From Alphaproteobacteria bacterium (lineage in GTDB: Bacteria; Pseudomonadota; Alphaproteobacteria; Rhodobacterales; Rhodobacteraceae): DNA of 38,002 nt. Below the pieces are notes generated by a model, which ran no database searches, was not told the DNA's origin, and saw nothing but the letters and a program-made list of their open reading frames with translations. Below, piece by piece: positions 1 to 7,194 of the stretch; the stretch's first letter is position 1; each line of letters starts with the position of its first letter. The translations under genes and the position numbers were made by a program. The stretch covers positions 1 to 38,002 of the forward strand of contig RFGB01000079.1 of NCBI GenBank assembly GCA_003697125.1. Reading direction: 5' to 3'.

Positions 1-230
1 AGATCGGGGCGCGGGCGCAGCGCCGACCAGGCCCCGCGCGGCAGGGCCGCCGCCGCCAGCGGCCCCGGCAGCCGCGCGCGCCATCCCTCCAGCCGCACCT
101 CGACCGTCTCGATCTCGACCGCGACGATGCGCGCCAGCGCCTCGGCAAGACCCAGCGCCTGGGTCAGGTTCGCCGGCCGCCCATCGGTCAGCACCCGGAC
201 CAGCCGCGCCGTTTTCGGATCTTGCGCCAT
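1..230 (-). CDS. Mitochondrial fission ELM1-like protein (DUF1022-type), N-terminal part
   Basis: Only the first ~76 codons are inside the window; the gene runs off the left edge. Reading leftward from the ATG at 230, the protein begins with a short tail and then LVRVLTDGRPANLTQALGLA. This resembles the N-terminal 'W.LTDGRxGNxxQALGLAEAL' strand-loop-helix of the bacterial ELM1 family, which has a glycosyltransferase-B-like fold. The following segment (VEVRLEGWRARLPG) fits the second strand and the 'W..LP' element seen in that family. Its role in bacteria is not established. It is divergent from the Lrp/AsnC gene, with an 81-bp shared promoter region. The identification rests on one short motif. 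It is absent from the ORF track because it is partial. Confidence 0.55.
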   Translation of the reverse strand, partial: MAQDPKTARLVRVLTDGRPANLTQALGLAEALARIVAVEIETVEVRLEGWRARLPGPLAAAALPRGAWSALRPRPD

Positions 231-241
231 CGTGAAAGATT

Positions 242-273
242 CTTGCCTTGGACGCGGCAAGCGTATAACGCTT
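242..273. promoter_or_regulatory. Overlapping inverted repeats in the divergent ELM1-like / Lrp promoter region
   Basis: Two overlapping inverted repeats are visible. CTTGCC (242-247) pairs with GGCAAG (256-261). AAGCGT-ATA-ACGCTT (259-273) is a perfect 15-bp interrupted palindrome. Lrp/AsnC dimers typically bind ~15-bp imperfect palindromes and often regulate their own promoter, so the 259-273 element is a natural autoregulatory operator candidate. A -10-like TATAAC lies inside it at 264-269, with TTCTTG at 240-245 as a possible -35 (18-bp spacer). The repeat is direct observation; the function is inferred. Confidence 0.45.
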
Positions 274-311
274 CGCGTCAGGCCGCCACCGCCGCGCGGC
301 TGAGTGACATC

Positions 312-815
312 ATGGCAGGCACCAAGCTAGATCCCATCGACCGCAAGATCCTGGCCGAGCTTCAGGCCGACGGACGCATCACCAATGTCGAGCTGTCGCG
401 CCGCGTCGGCATCTCGGCGCCGCCCTGCCTGCGCCGGGTGCGCGCGCTGGAGGAGTCGGGGCTGATCCGCGGCTATCATGCCGATATCGACATGCGCGAG
501 CTCGGCTTCGAGGTGATGGTCTTCGCCATGGTCGGGCTGTCGAGCCAGGCCGAGGCGGATCTGACCGCCTTCGAGAACCGCGTCCGCGGCTGGCCGCTGG
601 TGCGCGAATGCCACATGCTGAACGGCGAGATCGACTTCATCCTGAAATGCGTGGCACCTGACCTGTCCACCTTCCAGCGCTTCCTGACCGAGGAGCTGAC
701 CGCGGCGCCGAAGGTGGCCAGCGTCAAGACCTCGCTGGTGATCCGCTGCGCCAAGGATCTGCCCGCGGTGCCCTTCGAGATCGTCGAGGAACGGGCGCGC
801 GGGCGGGATCGCTAG
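312..815 (+). CDS. Lrp/AsnC family transcriptional regulator
   Basis: A 167-residue protein with the two-domain Lrp/AsnC layout. The N-terminal helix-turn-helix (about residues 7-66) begins LDPIDRKILAELQADGRITN and continues VELSRRVGISAPPCLRRVRALEESGLIRGY. The C-terminal RAM ligand-binding/oligomerisation domain spans about 70-155 (VMVFAMVGL..., HMLNGEIDFILKCVAPDLSTF). The ORF track's 197-aa version uses an upstream TTG; the ATG at 312 starts exactly where family members start. Such proteins are feast/famine regulators that sense amino acids or related compounds. The gene converges on the M24-family gene with a 4-bp overlap and shares an upstream palindromic region with the ELM1-like gene. 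Its effector cannot be read from sequence. An Lrp-type regulator beside a creatinase-like gene recalls doeX/doeA of ectoine catabolism, but doeB, doeC and doeD are not here. Confidence 0.9.
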   Translation: MAGTKLDPIDRKILAELQADGRITNVELSRRVGISAPPCLRRVRALEESGLIRGYHADIDMRELGFEVMVFAMVGLSSQAEADLTAFENRVRGWPLVRECHMLNGEIDFILKCVAPDLSTFQRFLTEELTAAPKVASVKTSLVIRCAKDLPAVPFEIVEERARGRDR

Positions 816-1963
816 CCGGCGGGGCGGATCTCGAGATCGAGCGGCAGCGCCGAGAGCGGTTCGGCCCCGTTCTCGCCCACCAGCGAGCTGCGCCCCAGGC
901 ACATCGCCGCACCGCTGTCGCTGTCCATCAGGATCATGTGCAAGAACCAGACCTGACCCGGCGCGATGCGCACCCGACCGCCGGGAATGAACATCTGCGG
1001 TTCCATCCAGGACGGCGCGAAACGCGCGCCCAGCGCATAGCCGCAGGCATTCAGCCGGTGCGCCGAAAGGCCGTGCGAATCCAGCACCCGCGCATGTTCG
1101 GCAAACACCTCGCCCGTGGTCGCGCCCGGCTTCAGCGCCGCCTCGCAGGCCGCCAGCGCCTCGGCCGCGGCGGCATGCAGCGCGAGATGGCGCGCATCGG
1201 CCGTCCCCACCAGCACGGTGCGCATCAGCGCGGCATGGTAATGGCGCCACACCCCGGCCCATTCCAGGGTGATCTGGTCGCGCCCCGCCAGCACGCGCCG
1301 CCCGGAATGATAGCGGCACAACAGCGCATGATCGCCCGAGCCGATGACCACCGGATTGGCCGGATAGTCGCCGCCGCGGCGGAAGATCTCGCCCTGAAGC
1401 GCGGCGAGGATCTCGGCCTCGCTGCCGCCGCCGCGGATCAGCGGCAGCGCCGCGGCCCAGGCGGCATCGGCGATCTCGGCGGCGACGCGGATGCAGGCGA
1501 TCTCCTCGGCGGACTTCACCAGCCTCAGCCCCGGCACGATGTCGGAGGCCTCGACCAGCCGGGTGCCGCGCAGCGCCTGTTCCAGCTGGATCCAGTTGCG
1601 CGCCGTCAGCCCGTGGGTGGCGGTCTCGATGCCGACCCGGCCGTGCAGCACGCCGATCTCGGCCAGAAGCGCGCGCAGGTCCAGCGCGGGGTCGGCATCC
1701 TCGGCATCGGCCCATATGCGGATGTCGGGGATGTTCGAGGTGAGCTGCGCCTGACGCAGGTCGGCCGAGCGGGTGAGCAGGTGCATCCCCCCCGGATGCA
1801 CCACCAGGCACTGGAAGAAGCAATAGCCGAAGCTGTCATGCCCGGTCAGCCAGTACTGGCTTTCGGGGGCGAAGAGCAGCATCGCCTCGAGGTTGCGCCG
1901 CGCCATCTCGGCGGCGAGCGCCGAACGGCGGCGCGCGAATTCGGCTGTTGAGAAGTGCAGCAT
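812..1963 (-). CDS. M24-family (creatinase/ectoine-hydrolase-like) peptidase-fold protein
   Basis: 383 residues with the pita-bread architecture of Xaa-Pro aminopeptidase/creatinase proteins: a creatinase-type N-terminal domain (about 1-150, e.g. FAPESQYWLTGHDSFGYCFF) followed by the C-terminal catalytic fold. The usual metal-binding stretch (D-x-G...D-x-T-R-T) reads TLEWAGVWRHYHAALMRT here. The first metal Asp is Glu and the second is Ala, so a dinuclear metal site is unlikely. This non-metal pattern is known from creatinase and DoeA-type ectoine hydrolases, which split amidine or amide bonds rather than peptides. A His in GSGDHALLCRYH could serve as the catalytic base. The start at 1963 was chosen because the upstream extension in the ORF track is unlike the family. 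It is convergent with the Lrp gene. Substrate unknown; ectoine hydrolase is possible but unproven. Confidence 0.75.
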   Translation of the reverse strand: MLHFSTAEFARRRSALAAEMARRNLEAMLLFAPESQYWLTGHDSFGYCFFQCLVVHPGGMHLLTRSADLRQAQLTSNIPDIRIWADAEDADPALDLRALLAEIGVLHGRVGIETATHGLTARNWIQLEQALRGTRLVEASDIVPGLRLVKSAEEIACIRVAAEIADAAWAAALPLIRGGGSEAEILAALQGEIFRRGGDYPANPVVIGSGDHALLCRYHSGRRVLAGRDQITLEWAGVWRHYHAALMRTVLVGTADARHLALHAAAAEALAACEAALKPGATTGEVFAEHARVLDSHGLSAHRLNACGYALGARFAPSWMEPQMFIPGGRVRIAPGQVWFLHMILMDSDSGAAMCLGRSSLVGENGAEPLSALPLDLEIRPAG

Positions 1964-1983
1964 TACCGGGTCTTCGCCTGGCT

Positions 1984-2733
1984 TCAGAGACGGATCACAG
2001 AGATGAGCCGGCCATAGTCGCGTCCGCCCGACTGGCTGGTCCGGCGCCAAGAGAAGAATCGTTCCGCATCGCCATGGGTGCAATGCCCCGTCCATTCCGC
2101 ATCCACCCCCGCCGCGCGCAGCCGGGCGAGGCAGAAGCCGGGCAGGTCGAACATCAGCCGGTCGCCCCGGCCGCCGGCGAAGAAGCGGGCATGGCCGGGA
2201 TCCTCGGCCATGAACGCGTCGAGGAAATCCGGGCCGACCTCATAGGCGCGCTGGCTGATGCAGGGGCCGACCGCGGCGCGGATGTCGCGCGCGCCCAGCG
2301 CGCGCATCGCCGCGATGGTCGCCTCGATCACCCCGCCCAGCGCGCCGCGCCAGCCGGCATGGGCGGCGCCGATCACCCCCGCGTCGGGGTCGGCCAGCAG
2401 GATCGGCGCGCAGTCGGCCGTCAGCACGCCCAGCCCCAGCCCGGCCCGGTCAGTGACCATCGCGTCGCCCTCGGGCCGAACCGCGGGCGGGGCGTCCAGC
2501 TTCACCACCCGCGCCGAATGGATCTGCGACAGGCTGACCAGCCGGCCGGGGTCGAGCCCCATCGCCGCGGCCACCGCGGCCCGGTTGGCCTGCACCGCGG
2601 CGGGGTCGTCCCCCGATCCCGGCCCGCAGTTCAGGCCGGCATAGACCCCTTGCGACACCCCGCCCTGCCGGGTGAAGAAGCCATGCGCCACCCCCAGCGC
2701 GGCGCTGCGGATCGGCCGGGGCGGAGCGGTCAT
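1984..2733 (-). CDS. pgeF: PgeF/YfiH family purine nucleoside phosphorylase / laccase-domain protein
   Basis: 249 residues covering a full-length multicopper-polyphenol-oxidase-like (DUF152) domain. The conserved zinc/copper ligands are visible: His in SLSQIHSARV, Cys in LTADCAPILLADP and His in GAAHAGWRGAL. The C-terminal WTGHCTHGDAERFFSWRR is also typical. Family members have been reported as purine nucleoside phosphorylases/adenosine deaminases (YlmD/FAMIN-type) and as cytoplasmic editing factors for peptidoglycan UDP-MurNAc (YfiH/PgeF). Start ATG at 2733 overlaps the stop of the upstream methyltransferase gene (ATGA), so it is the last gene of the lgt operon. The long N-terminal extension in the ORF track is an out-of-frame shadow of that methyltransferase. 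Confidence 0.9.
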   Translation of the reverse strand: MTAPPRPIRSAALGVAHGFFTRQGGVSQGVYAGLNCGPGSGDDPAAVQANRAAVAAAMGLDPGRLVSLSQIHSARVVKLDAPPAVRPEGDAMVTDRAGLGLGVLTADCAPILLADPDAGVIGAAHAGWRGALGGVIEATIAAMRALGARDIRAAVGPCISQRAYEVGPDFLDAFMAEDPGHARFFAGGRGDRLMFDLPGFCLARLRAAGVDAEWTGHCTHGDAERFFSWRRTSQSGGRDYGRLISVIRL

Positions 2734-3800
2734 GGCGCGGCCTCCGCCAGGCCGGGCGGGGCGGGATCGCCGGCGCGGGTCAGCGCCAGCACCTTGAACA
2801 GGGTGCCCATCTGGTCGGGATGGGTCAGCCGTTCCAGCGCATCGGCGATGGCGTCGGCCGCGTCGGGCCGCGCGCGCGCCAGCGCCGCGGCGCGCTGGCC
2901 GATGCCCAGCGCCGCCAGCCATGCCCCCTGTTCGCGAAAACCCGCCGCGACCCGGCCGCCGGCGGCGGCGGCGCCGTCCGCCGCGGCCATGGCCAGGGCG
3001 CCGAACTGGACATGGGCGGTCAGGTCGGCCTCGCCGGGCCTCTCCAGCGGGTCGGCGAAGCCATGGCCGGAAACCGCCTGGAAGGTGTCTCCGGTGCCTT
3101 CCCATTCGCCATAGTCGATGATCAGCGCCAGCCCGCCATGGCGGACGAGGCGCGCGCCCAGCGCCTCGGCGATCGCCTCGCCGGGGGGCGACGTCTCCAG
3201 CACCGTGCCCGGCGGCGCGTCGATCCCCAGCGGCACCGGGGGCGACAGCGCGGCGACCAGCCGGCCCTGGTCGAGCGCGATCACCCGCTCGCGCCAGCCT
3301 TCCGCGGTGCGGTGATACTGTCGGATCGGCAGGGCGTCGAAGAATTCGTTGGCGACCAGGAACAGCGGCAGGTCGGGCAGGCCGTCGGGGCTGTCGGCCC
3401 AGTCGGCGCGCCGGCCGGCGAGCGTGCGGGCCTGGGCGGCGCGCAGCTGGGGGCTGGTCTCGACCAGCACCAGCCGCATCGCGTCATGGAAGCCGGGCAC
3501 CCGGGCGGTGGCGCGCAGGATGTCGGCCATCAGCGTGCCGCGCCCGGGGCCCAGCTCGGCCAGGCAGAAGGGGTCCGGGCTGCCGCGGTCGAGCCAGGCC
3601 TGCGCCAGCGCCAGGCCGATCACCTCGCCGAACATCTGGCTGATCTCGGGTGCGGTGGTGAAGTCGCCCCGGGCGCCGAGCGGGTCGCGCGTCATGTAGT
3701 AGCCATGGCGCGGATGGCCCAGGCACAGCGCCATGTATTCCGACAGCGGCATCGGCCCCTCGGCGGCGATGCGCCGGGCGATGATCTCGGTCAGGCTCAT
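2730..3800 (-). CDS. NDUFAF7/MidA-type class I SAM-dependent methyltransferase
   Basis: 356 residues of the DUF185 family. The N-terminus (SLTEIIARRIAAEGPMPLSEYMALCLGHP) and the YYMTRDPLGARGDFTTAPEISQMFGE segment are hallmarks of this group. The SAM-binding glycine motif ELGPGRGTLMADILR lies near residue 80, and LVANEFFDALPIRQY follows at about 150. Mitochondrial NDUFAF7 dimethylates an arginine of complex I subunit NDUFS2; the bacterial substrate is not firmly known. The gene overlaps lgt upstream and pgeF downstream by 4 bp each, so the three are almost certainly co-transcribed. This arrangement recurs in Rhodobacterales. Confidence 0.9.
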   Translation of the reverse strand: MSLTEIIARRIAAEGPMPLSEYMALCLGHPRHGYYMTRDPLGARGDFTTAPEISQMFGEVIGLALAQAWLDRGSPDPFCLAELGPGRGTLMADILRATARVPGFHDAMRLVLVETSPQLRAAQARTLAGRRADWADSPDGLPDLPLFLVANEFFDALPIRQYHRTAEGWRERVIALDQGRLVAALSPPVPLGIDAPPGTVLETSPPGEAIAEALGARLVRHGGLALIIDYGEWEGTGDTFQAVSGHGFADPLERPGEADLTAHVQFGALAMAAADGAAAAGGRVAAGFREQGAWLAALGIGQRAAALARARPDAADAIADALERLTHPDQMGTLFKVLALTRAGDPAPPGLAEAAP

Positions 3801-4708
3801 GCCCCGCGCTCCCTTCGCGCCGCGTGGATCAGGAAGCCGATGCCGATCAGGATCATCGGCAGCGACAGGACCTGTCCCATGGTCAGGCCCCAGGCCTCGG
3901 CCCCGTGGCCCAGCCGGATCACATGGCCCCAGGGGTTGTCGGCGGTGACGAACTGGGCGTCACCCTGGCGGAAATTCTCGATCAGGCTGCGCGCCAGCCC
4001 GTAGCCCAGGAAGAACATCCCCGTCAGCCGCCCCGGATGGCGCAGCCAGCCGAAGCGCAGCGCCAGCACCCACATCACCACCAGCAGGAGCAGCCCCTCG
4101 GCCGCCGCCTCGTAGAGCTGGGAGGGATGGCGCGCGCAGACCGGGTCGGGCCAGCCGGGCGGGCATGTCCGCGCCGCGGCGCCGGGAAACACCATGCCCC
4201 AGGGCTGAAGCGTGGGGCGGCCCCACAGCTCGCCATTGATGAAGTTGGCAAGCCGGCCCAGCATCAGGCCCAGCGGGGCCACGCAGGCGACCGCATCGGC
4301 CACCTGCAGCAGCGGCGCCCCGGTCGCCCGGCACCACAGCACCGTCGCCACGATCACCCCCAGGAAGCCGCCGTGGAACGACATGCCCCCCTCCCACAGC
4401 CGCAGCACCGCCAGAGGGTCTGAGAGGAAATGCCCCGGCGCGTAGAACAGCGCATAGCCGAGCCGCCCGCCCGCCACCACCCCCAGCACCATCCAGCTCA
4501 GCAGCCGCTCGGGCGCGTCCGGGGTCATCGGCGGCACCGATCCGGGCCACAGCCCCGGCCGGCGCATCAGGAAGACCACCCCCCGCCAGCCGCCCAGAAG
4601 CCCCGCGATATAGGCCAGCGCATACCATCTGAGCGACAGCGTCACCCCGAACAGCTCGATCGAGAAGACCGCCGGGTCGATGCGGGGAAAGGAAAGATAG
4701 GCCGACAT
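3797..4708 (-). CDS. lgt: Prolipoprotein diacylglyceryl transferase Lgt
   Basis: 303-residue polytopic inner-membrane enzyme that transfers diacylglycerol from phosphatidylglycerol to the lipobox cysteine of prolipoproteins. Signature elements are seen: FSIELFGVTLSLRWYALAYI near the N-terminus, MSFHGGFLGVI (the HGG motif) around residue 103, and LGRLANFINGELWGRPT (Lgt signature R..NF.NGE) around 145. A C-terminal FFLGYGLARSLIENFRQGD segment follows, and several hydrophobic helices cover most of the length. The start at 4708 is supported by AGAGGA a few bases upstream; the ORF-track start at 4762 adds 18 residues without family resemblance. First gene of the operon with the NDUFAF7-like methyltransferase and pgeF, divergent from ubiK across a 135-bp intergenic region. 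Confidence 0.96.
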   Translation of the reverse strand: MSAYLSFPRIDPAVFSIELFGVTLSLRWYALAYIAGLLGGWRGVVFLMRRPGLWPGSVPPMTPDAPERLLSWMVLGVVAGGRLGYALFYAPGHFLSDPLAVLRLWEGGMSFHGGFLGVIVATVLWCRATGAPLLQVADAVACVAPLGLMLGRLANFINGELWGRPTLQPWGMVFPGAAARTCPPGWPDPVCARHPSQLYEAAAEGLLLLVVMWVLALRFGWLRHPGRLTGMFFLGYGLARSLIENFRQGDAQFVTADNPWGHVIRLGHGAEAWGLTMGQVLSLPMILIGIGFLIHAARRERGA

Positions 4709-4843
4709 GAATCCTCTACTGGCGCCGGGGTCTGGCCTGCCGCCCGCGGCCGCGCCTGTCAAGCGCCGCGGACGCCGCGGGGCGGTTGTGCCCGCGCTCG
4801 GCGCGGTCCATATTCCCCCCGGACGGCAGGGAAGGACAGCGCC

Positions 4844-5143
4844 ATGCAGCCCCGCAACCGGCTTCTCGACGATCTGGCCCAGCTGATGACCAACGCCATG
4901 GGCGTGGCCCAGGGCGCGCGCGAGGAGGCCGAGACGGTGGTCCGCGGCTGGGTGGACCGCTTCCTTGCCGACCGCAACCTGGTCACGCGCGAGGAGTTCG
5001 AGGCGGTCCGGGAGATGGCGCGCAGGGCGCGCGAGGAGAACGAGGCGCTGATGCGGCGGATCGCCGCGCTGGAGGCGCGAATCGGCGCGGGCGACGGCGC
5101 GGCGGGCGCGGATGGCGGCCGGGATGACCGGCAGGACGGCTGA
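4844..5143 (+). CDS. ubiK: UbiK-family (BMFP domain) accessory factor
   Basis: 99-residue acidic, helical protein. The sequence LLDDLAQLMTNAMGVAQGARE begins an amphipathic helix of the kind used for membrane association. It is followed by FLADRNLVTREEFEAVREMA and a coiled-coil tail (about residues 50-85, REENEALMRRIAALEARIG). This is the layout of BMFP-domain proteins (YqiC/UbiK), which trimerise and assist aerobic ubiquinone biosynthesis with UbiJ. The ATG at 4844 follows an AAGGA motif 8 nt upstream; the longer ORF in the track is antisense to lgt before this point. Placement next to and divergent from lgt is common in Rhodobacterales. The glycine-rich C-terminus is likely disordered. Confidence 0.88.
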   Translation: MQPRNRLLDDLAQLMTNAMGVAQGAREEAETVVRGWVDRFLADRNLVTREEFEAVREMARRAREENEALMRRIAALEARIGAGDGAAGADGGRDDRQDG

Positions 5144-5175
5144 CGGGACGGCCGGGCGCGGCGGGGAGGCGGGTG

Positions 5176-5943
5176 ATGGAACTTCCGGTCAACCGGTTCA
5201 GGCAGGCCCTGCATGCGCGTGCGCTCCAGCTGGGGTTCTGGTGCTCGCTGGCCTCGCCCGCGGCCACCGAGGCGCTGGCGCTGACCGGCCCTGACTGGCT
5301 GCTGATCGATACCGAGCACGCCCCCAACGAGCTTCCCGATGTCTGCCACCACCTGCGCGCGGTCCAGGCCGGCGGGGCGGCGGCGATCGTCCGCCCGGCC
5401 TGGAACGACCCGGTGCTGATCAAGCGGATCCTCGATGCCGGGGCGCAGAGCCTGATCGTGCCCTATGTGCAGGATGCCGCCGAGGCGGCGCGGGCGGTGG
5501 CGGCCACGCGCTATCCGGGCCGGGGGGGGATGCGCGGCGTGGCGGGGGCGACGCGGGCCTCGGGCTACGGGATGATCCCGGACTATCTGCACCGCGCCGG
5601 CGACCAGATCGCGGTGGTGGTCCAGATCGAGACCGCCGCCGCGGTGGCTGCGCTTGAGGAGATCATGGCCGTGGAGGGGGTGGATGGCATCTTCGTCGGG
5701 CCGTCGGACCTCTCGGCCTCGCTGGGGCATCTGGGCCAGCCCGATCACCCCGAGGTGCAGGCGGTGATCGACGACATCGCGCGGCGCGCGGCGGCGGCGG
5801 GCTGCGCGGCGGGCATCCTCGCCCGTTCGGCCGAGGATGCCCGCGCCGCGATCGCGCGGGGCTACTGCTTCGTCTCGATCGGCTCGGACCTGGGCTTCCT
5901 GGTCGCCGGGGCGGCGGCGCGGCTGCGCGACCTGCGCGGCTGA
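5176..5943 (+). CDS. HpcH/HpaI family class II (metal-dependent) aldolase
   Basis: 255-residue TIM-barrel aldolase that cleaves or forms pyruvate-derived hydroxy-ketoacids such as 4-hydroxy-2-oxoheptanedioate. Diagnostic motifs in order: LGFWCSLASPAATEALA, DWLLIDTEHAPNEL (catalytic His), AIVRPAWNDP, GAQSLIVPYVQDA, QIETAAAVAALEEI (metal Glu) and GIFVGPSDLSASLGH (metal Asp). The start is set at ATG 5176, 6 nt after GGGGAGG; the ORF track begins one codon earlier at GTG. It lies 32 bp after ubiK and could be read through from it. Its nearest catabolic neighbours handle aromatic acids, but homoprotocatechuate meta-cleavage genes (hpaDEFGH) are absent, so the physiological substrate is unclear. 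It converges on maiA. Confidence 0.9.
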   Translation: MELPVNRFRQALHARALQLGFWCSLASPAATEALALTGPDWLLIDTEHAPNELPDVCHHLRAVQAGGAAAIVRPAWNDPVLIKRILDAGAQSLIVPYVQDAAEAARAVAATRYPGRGGMRGVAGATRASGYGMIPDYLHRAGDQIAVVVQIETAAAVAALEEIMAVEGVDGIFVGPSDLSASLGHLGQPDHPEVQAVIDDIARRAAAAGCAAGILARSAEDARAAIARGYCFVSIGSDLGFLVAGAAARLRDLRG

Positions 5944-5962
5944 CCCGGTCCGGCGCCCGGAT

Positions 5963-6601
5963 TCAGCCCGCGGGCGGCCCGATGCGGTCGGGATGGGCCG
6001 CGGCGACCGGCTCCAGCGCCTCGAGCCCGGCGGCGATCGCGGCGATGCGCGGCATCGGGGACAGGTCCACCTCCCAGCGGCGGGCGTTGTAGACTTGGGG
6101 CACCAGGCAGATGTCGGCCAGGCTGACCCGGTCGCCATGGCAGAACATGCCGGTGTCGGGATGGTCCAGCAGCGCCTCGACCGCCTGCAGCCGCGCCGGC
6201 ATGAAGGCGTGCATCCAGTCCTTCATCCCGATGCGCCCCTGGGCGATCTCGACCGCCCGCCTTGCCACCGACAGGTTCAGCACCGGGTGGATGTCCATGG
6301 CGATGGCATGGGCGATGGCGCGCACCCGGGCGCGGCCGGGCGGATCCTCGGGCAGGAAGCCCGCGGCGCGGGTCTCGTCGAGATACTCGATGATCGCCAG
6401 CGACTGGGTCAGCCGCAGGCGGTCGATCTCCAGCAGCGGAACGAAGCCCTGCGGGTTGCGGGCCAGATGCGCGGCGCCCTGCTGGGCCCCGGCCTGCAGG
6501 TCCACCTGCACCGAGCGGTATTCCATCCCGAGCAGGTTCAGCGCGATGCGCACCCGGTAGGCCGCCGAGGAGCGCCAGTAGTCATAGAGCACGACGGTCA
6601 T
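5963..6601 (-). CDS. maiA: Maleylacetoacetate isomerase (zeta-class glutathione S-transferase)
   Basis: 212 residues, the usual length for zeta GSTs. The N-terminal thioredoxin fold carries the signature SSAAYRVRIALNLLG (catalytic SSxxxR motif at about 11-16), then NPQGFVPLLEID and LTQSLAIIEYLDE for glutathione binding. The all-helical C-terminal domain includes YCHGD-type residues (MFCHGDRVSLADICLVPQVYNA). The enzyme isomerises 4-maleylacetoacetate, the HmgA product, to 4-fumarylacetoacetate, the FahA substrate, with glutathione as cofactor. It is translationally coupled to the upstream marR gene (4-bp overlap). The gene is thus divergent from hmgA-fahA but functionally sits between them. 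Confidence 0.93.
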   Translation of the reverse strand: MTVVLYDYWRSSAAYRVRIALNLLGMEYRSVQVDLQAGAQQGAAHLARNPQGFVPLLEIDRLRLTQSLAIIEYLDETRAAGFLPEDPPGRARVRAIAHAIAMDIHPVLNLSVARRAVEIAQGRIGMKDWMHAFMPARLQAVEALLDHPDTGMFCHGDRVSLADICLVPQVYNARRWEVDLSPMPRIAAIAAGLEALEPVAAAHPDRIGPPAG

Positions 6602-7032
6602 TGCGACCCTCCCTTCTGCAATGCCTGCAGCGCCTCGCGCAGGGCGCTGGCGCGGGCGGGGCCCAGCCGGGCCTCGACCTCGGCCTCATAGGCGCGCGCC
6701 AGCGGCAGGATCTGGTCCACCAGCGCCCGGCCCCGGTCGGTCAGCGACAGGGCCACCAGCCGCCGGTCGCGGGGATCGGTCTTCTTGGCGATCAGCCCCT
6801 GCGCCTGAAGCCGGGCGGCGGCACGGCTGACCTTGGACTTGTCCATCGCGGCGCGCGCGTGGATCTCGCGCACGCCGACCGTGCCCGACTGGCTCAGATG
6901 CGCCAGCACGCGCCATTCCGCGACCGAGATGCCGAACCTTTCCCGATACAGCGCCGAGAACTCGCGGCTGGTCCGCTCGGCCAGCACGGCGAGCTGGTAG
7001 GGCAGGAATTCGTCCAGAACGAAATCGGTCAT
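6598..7032 (-). CDS. MarR family regulator of the homogentisate locus
   Basis: 144 residues with a MarR winged helix. The N-terminal helix (FVLDEFLPYQLAVLAERTSREF) leads to the DNA-binding core SVAEWRVLAHLSQSGTVGVREIHARAAMDKSKVSRAAARLQAQGLI and the wing DPRDRRLVALSLTDRG. A C-terminal dimerisation helix follows. MarR proteins usually repress divergent catabolic genes and are released by an aromatic ligand. Here the gene is divergent from hmgA and co-transcribed with maiA, and a 20-bp inverted repeat lies between the two starts. The simplest reading is a local repressor responding to homogentisate or a nearby intermediate. This is inference; some other bacteria use unrelated (e.g. IclR-type) regulators for hmg genes. 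Confidence 0.9.
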   Translation of the reverse strand: MTDFVLDEFLPYQLAVLAERTSREFSALYRERFGISVAEWRVLAHLSQSGTVGVREIHARAAMDKSKVSRAAARLQAQGLIAKKTDPRDRRLVALSLTDRGRALVDQILPLARAYEAEVEARLGPARASALREALQALQKGGSQ

Positions 7033-7054
7033 CGGCCGGCCCCGTCGTTTCGGC

Positions 7055-7063
7055 TGCAATGAA
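7055..7063. promoter_or_regulatory. Isolated half-site TGCAATGAA near marR start
   Basis: This 9-mer is identical to the right arm of the 7104-7123 inverted repeat and lies 22-30 bp upstream of the marR start. The corresponding left arm is degenerate (5 of 9 positions). It could be a weaker second operator letting the regulator control its own transcription. Function inferred. Confidence 0.4.
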
Positions 7064-7103
7064 GTCACGGCGCACCGGCCGATGCAAGCGGCGGGGCGGC
7101 AAT

Positions 7104-7123
7104 TTCGTTGCACTTGCAATGAA
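7104..7123. promoter_or_regulatory. 20-bp inverted repeat, likely MarR operator between marR-maiA and hmgA
   Basis: TTCGTTGCA-CT-TGCAATGAA pairs at 8 of 9 arm positions. Size and symmetry fit a MarR dimer site. It lies in the 162-bp divergent region, about 70 bp before the hmgA start, where it could overlap promoters in both directions. The half-site TGCAATGAA recurs at 7055-7063. Confidence 0.6.
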
Positions 7124-7194
7124 TGCCGATTCGCGATAGAAGCGCGGGCAACGGGCCGGGGCAGGCGCCCCGGCGCTGGCAAGGGAGGATTGCC

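Noticed and set aside
812-1963. Calling the M24 gene doeA with confidence
   Set aside because: Non-metal active-site pattern fits but no other ectoine-degradation gene is present.
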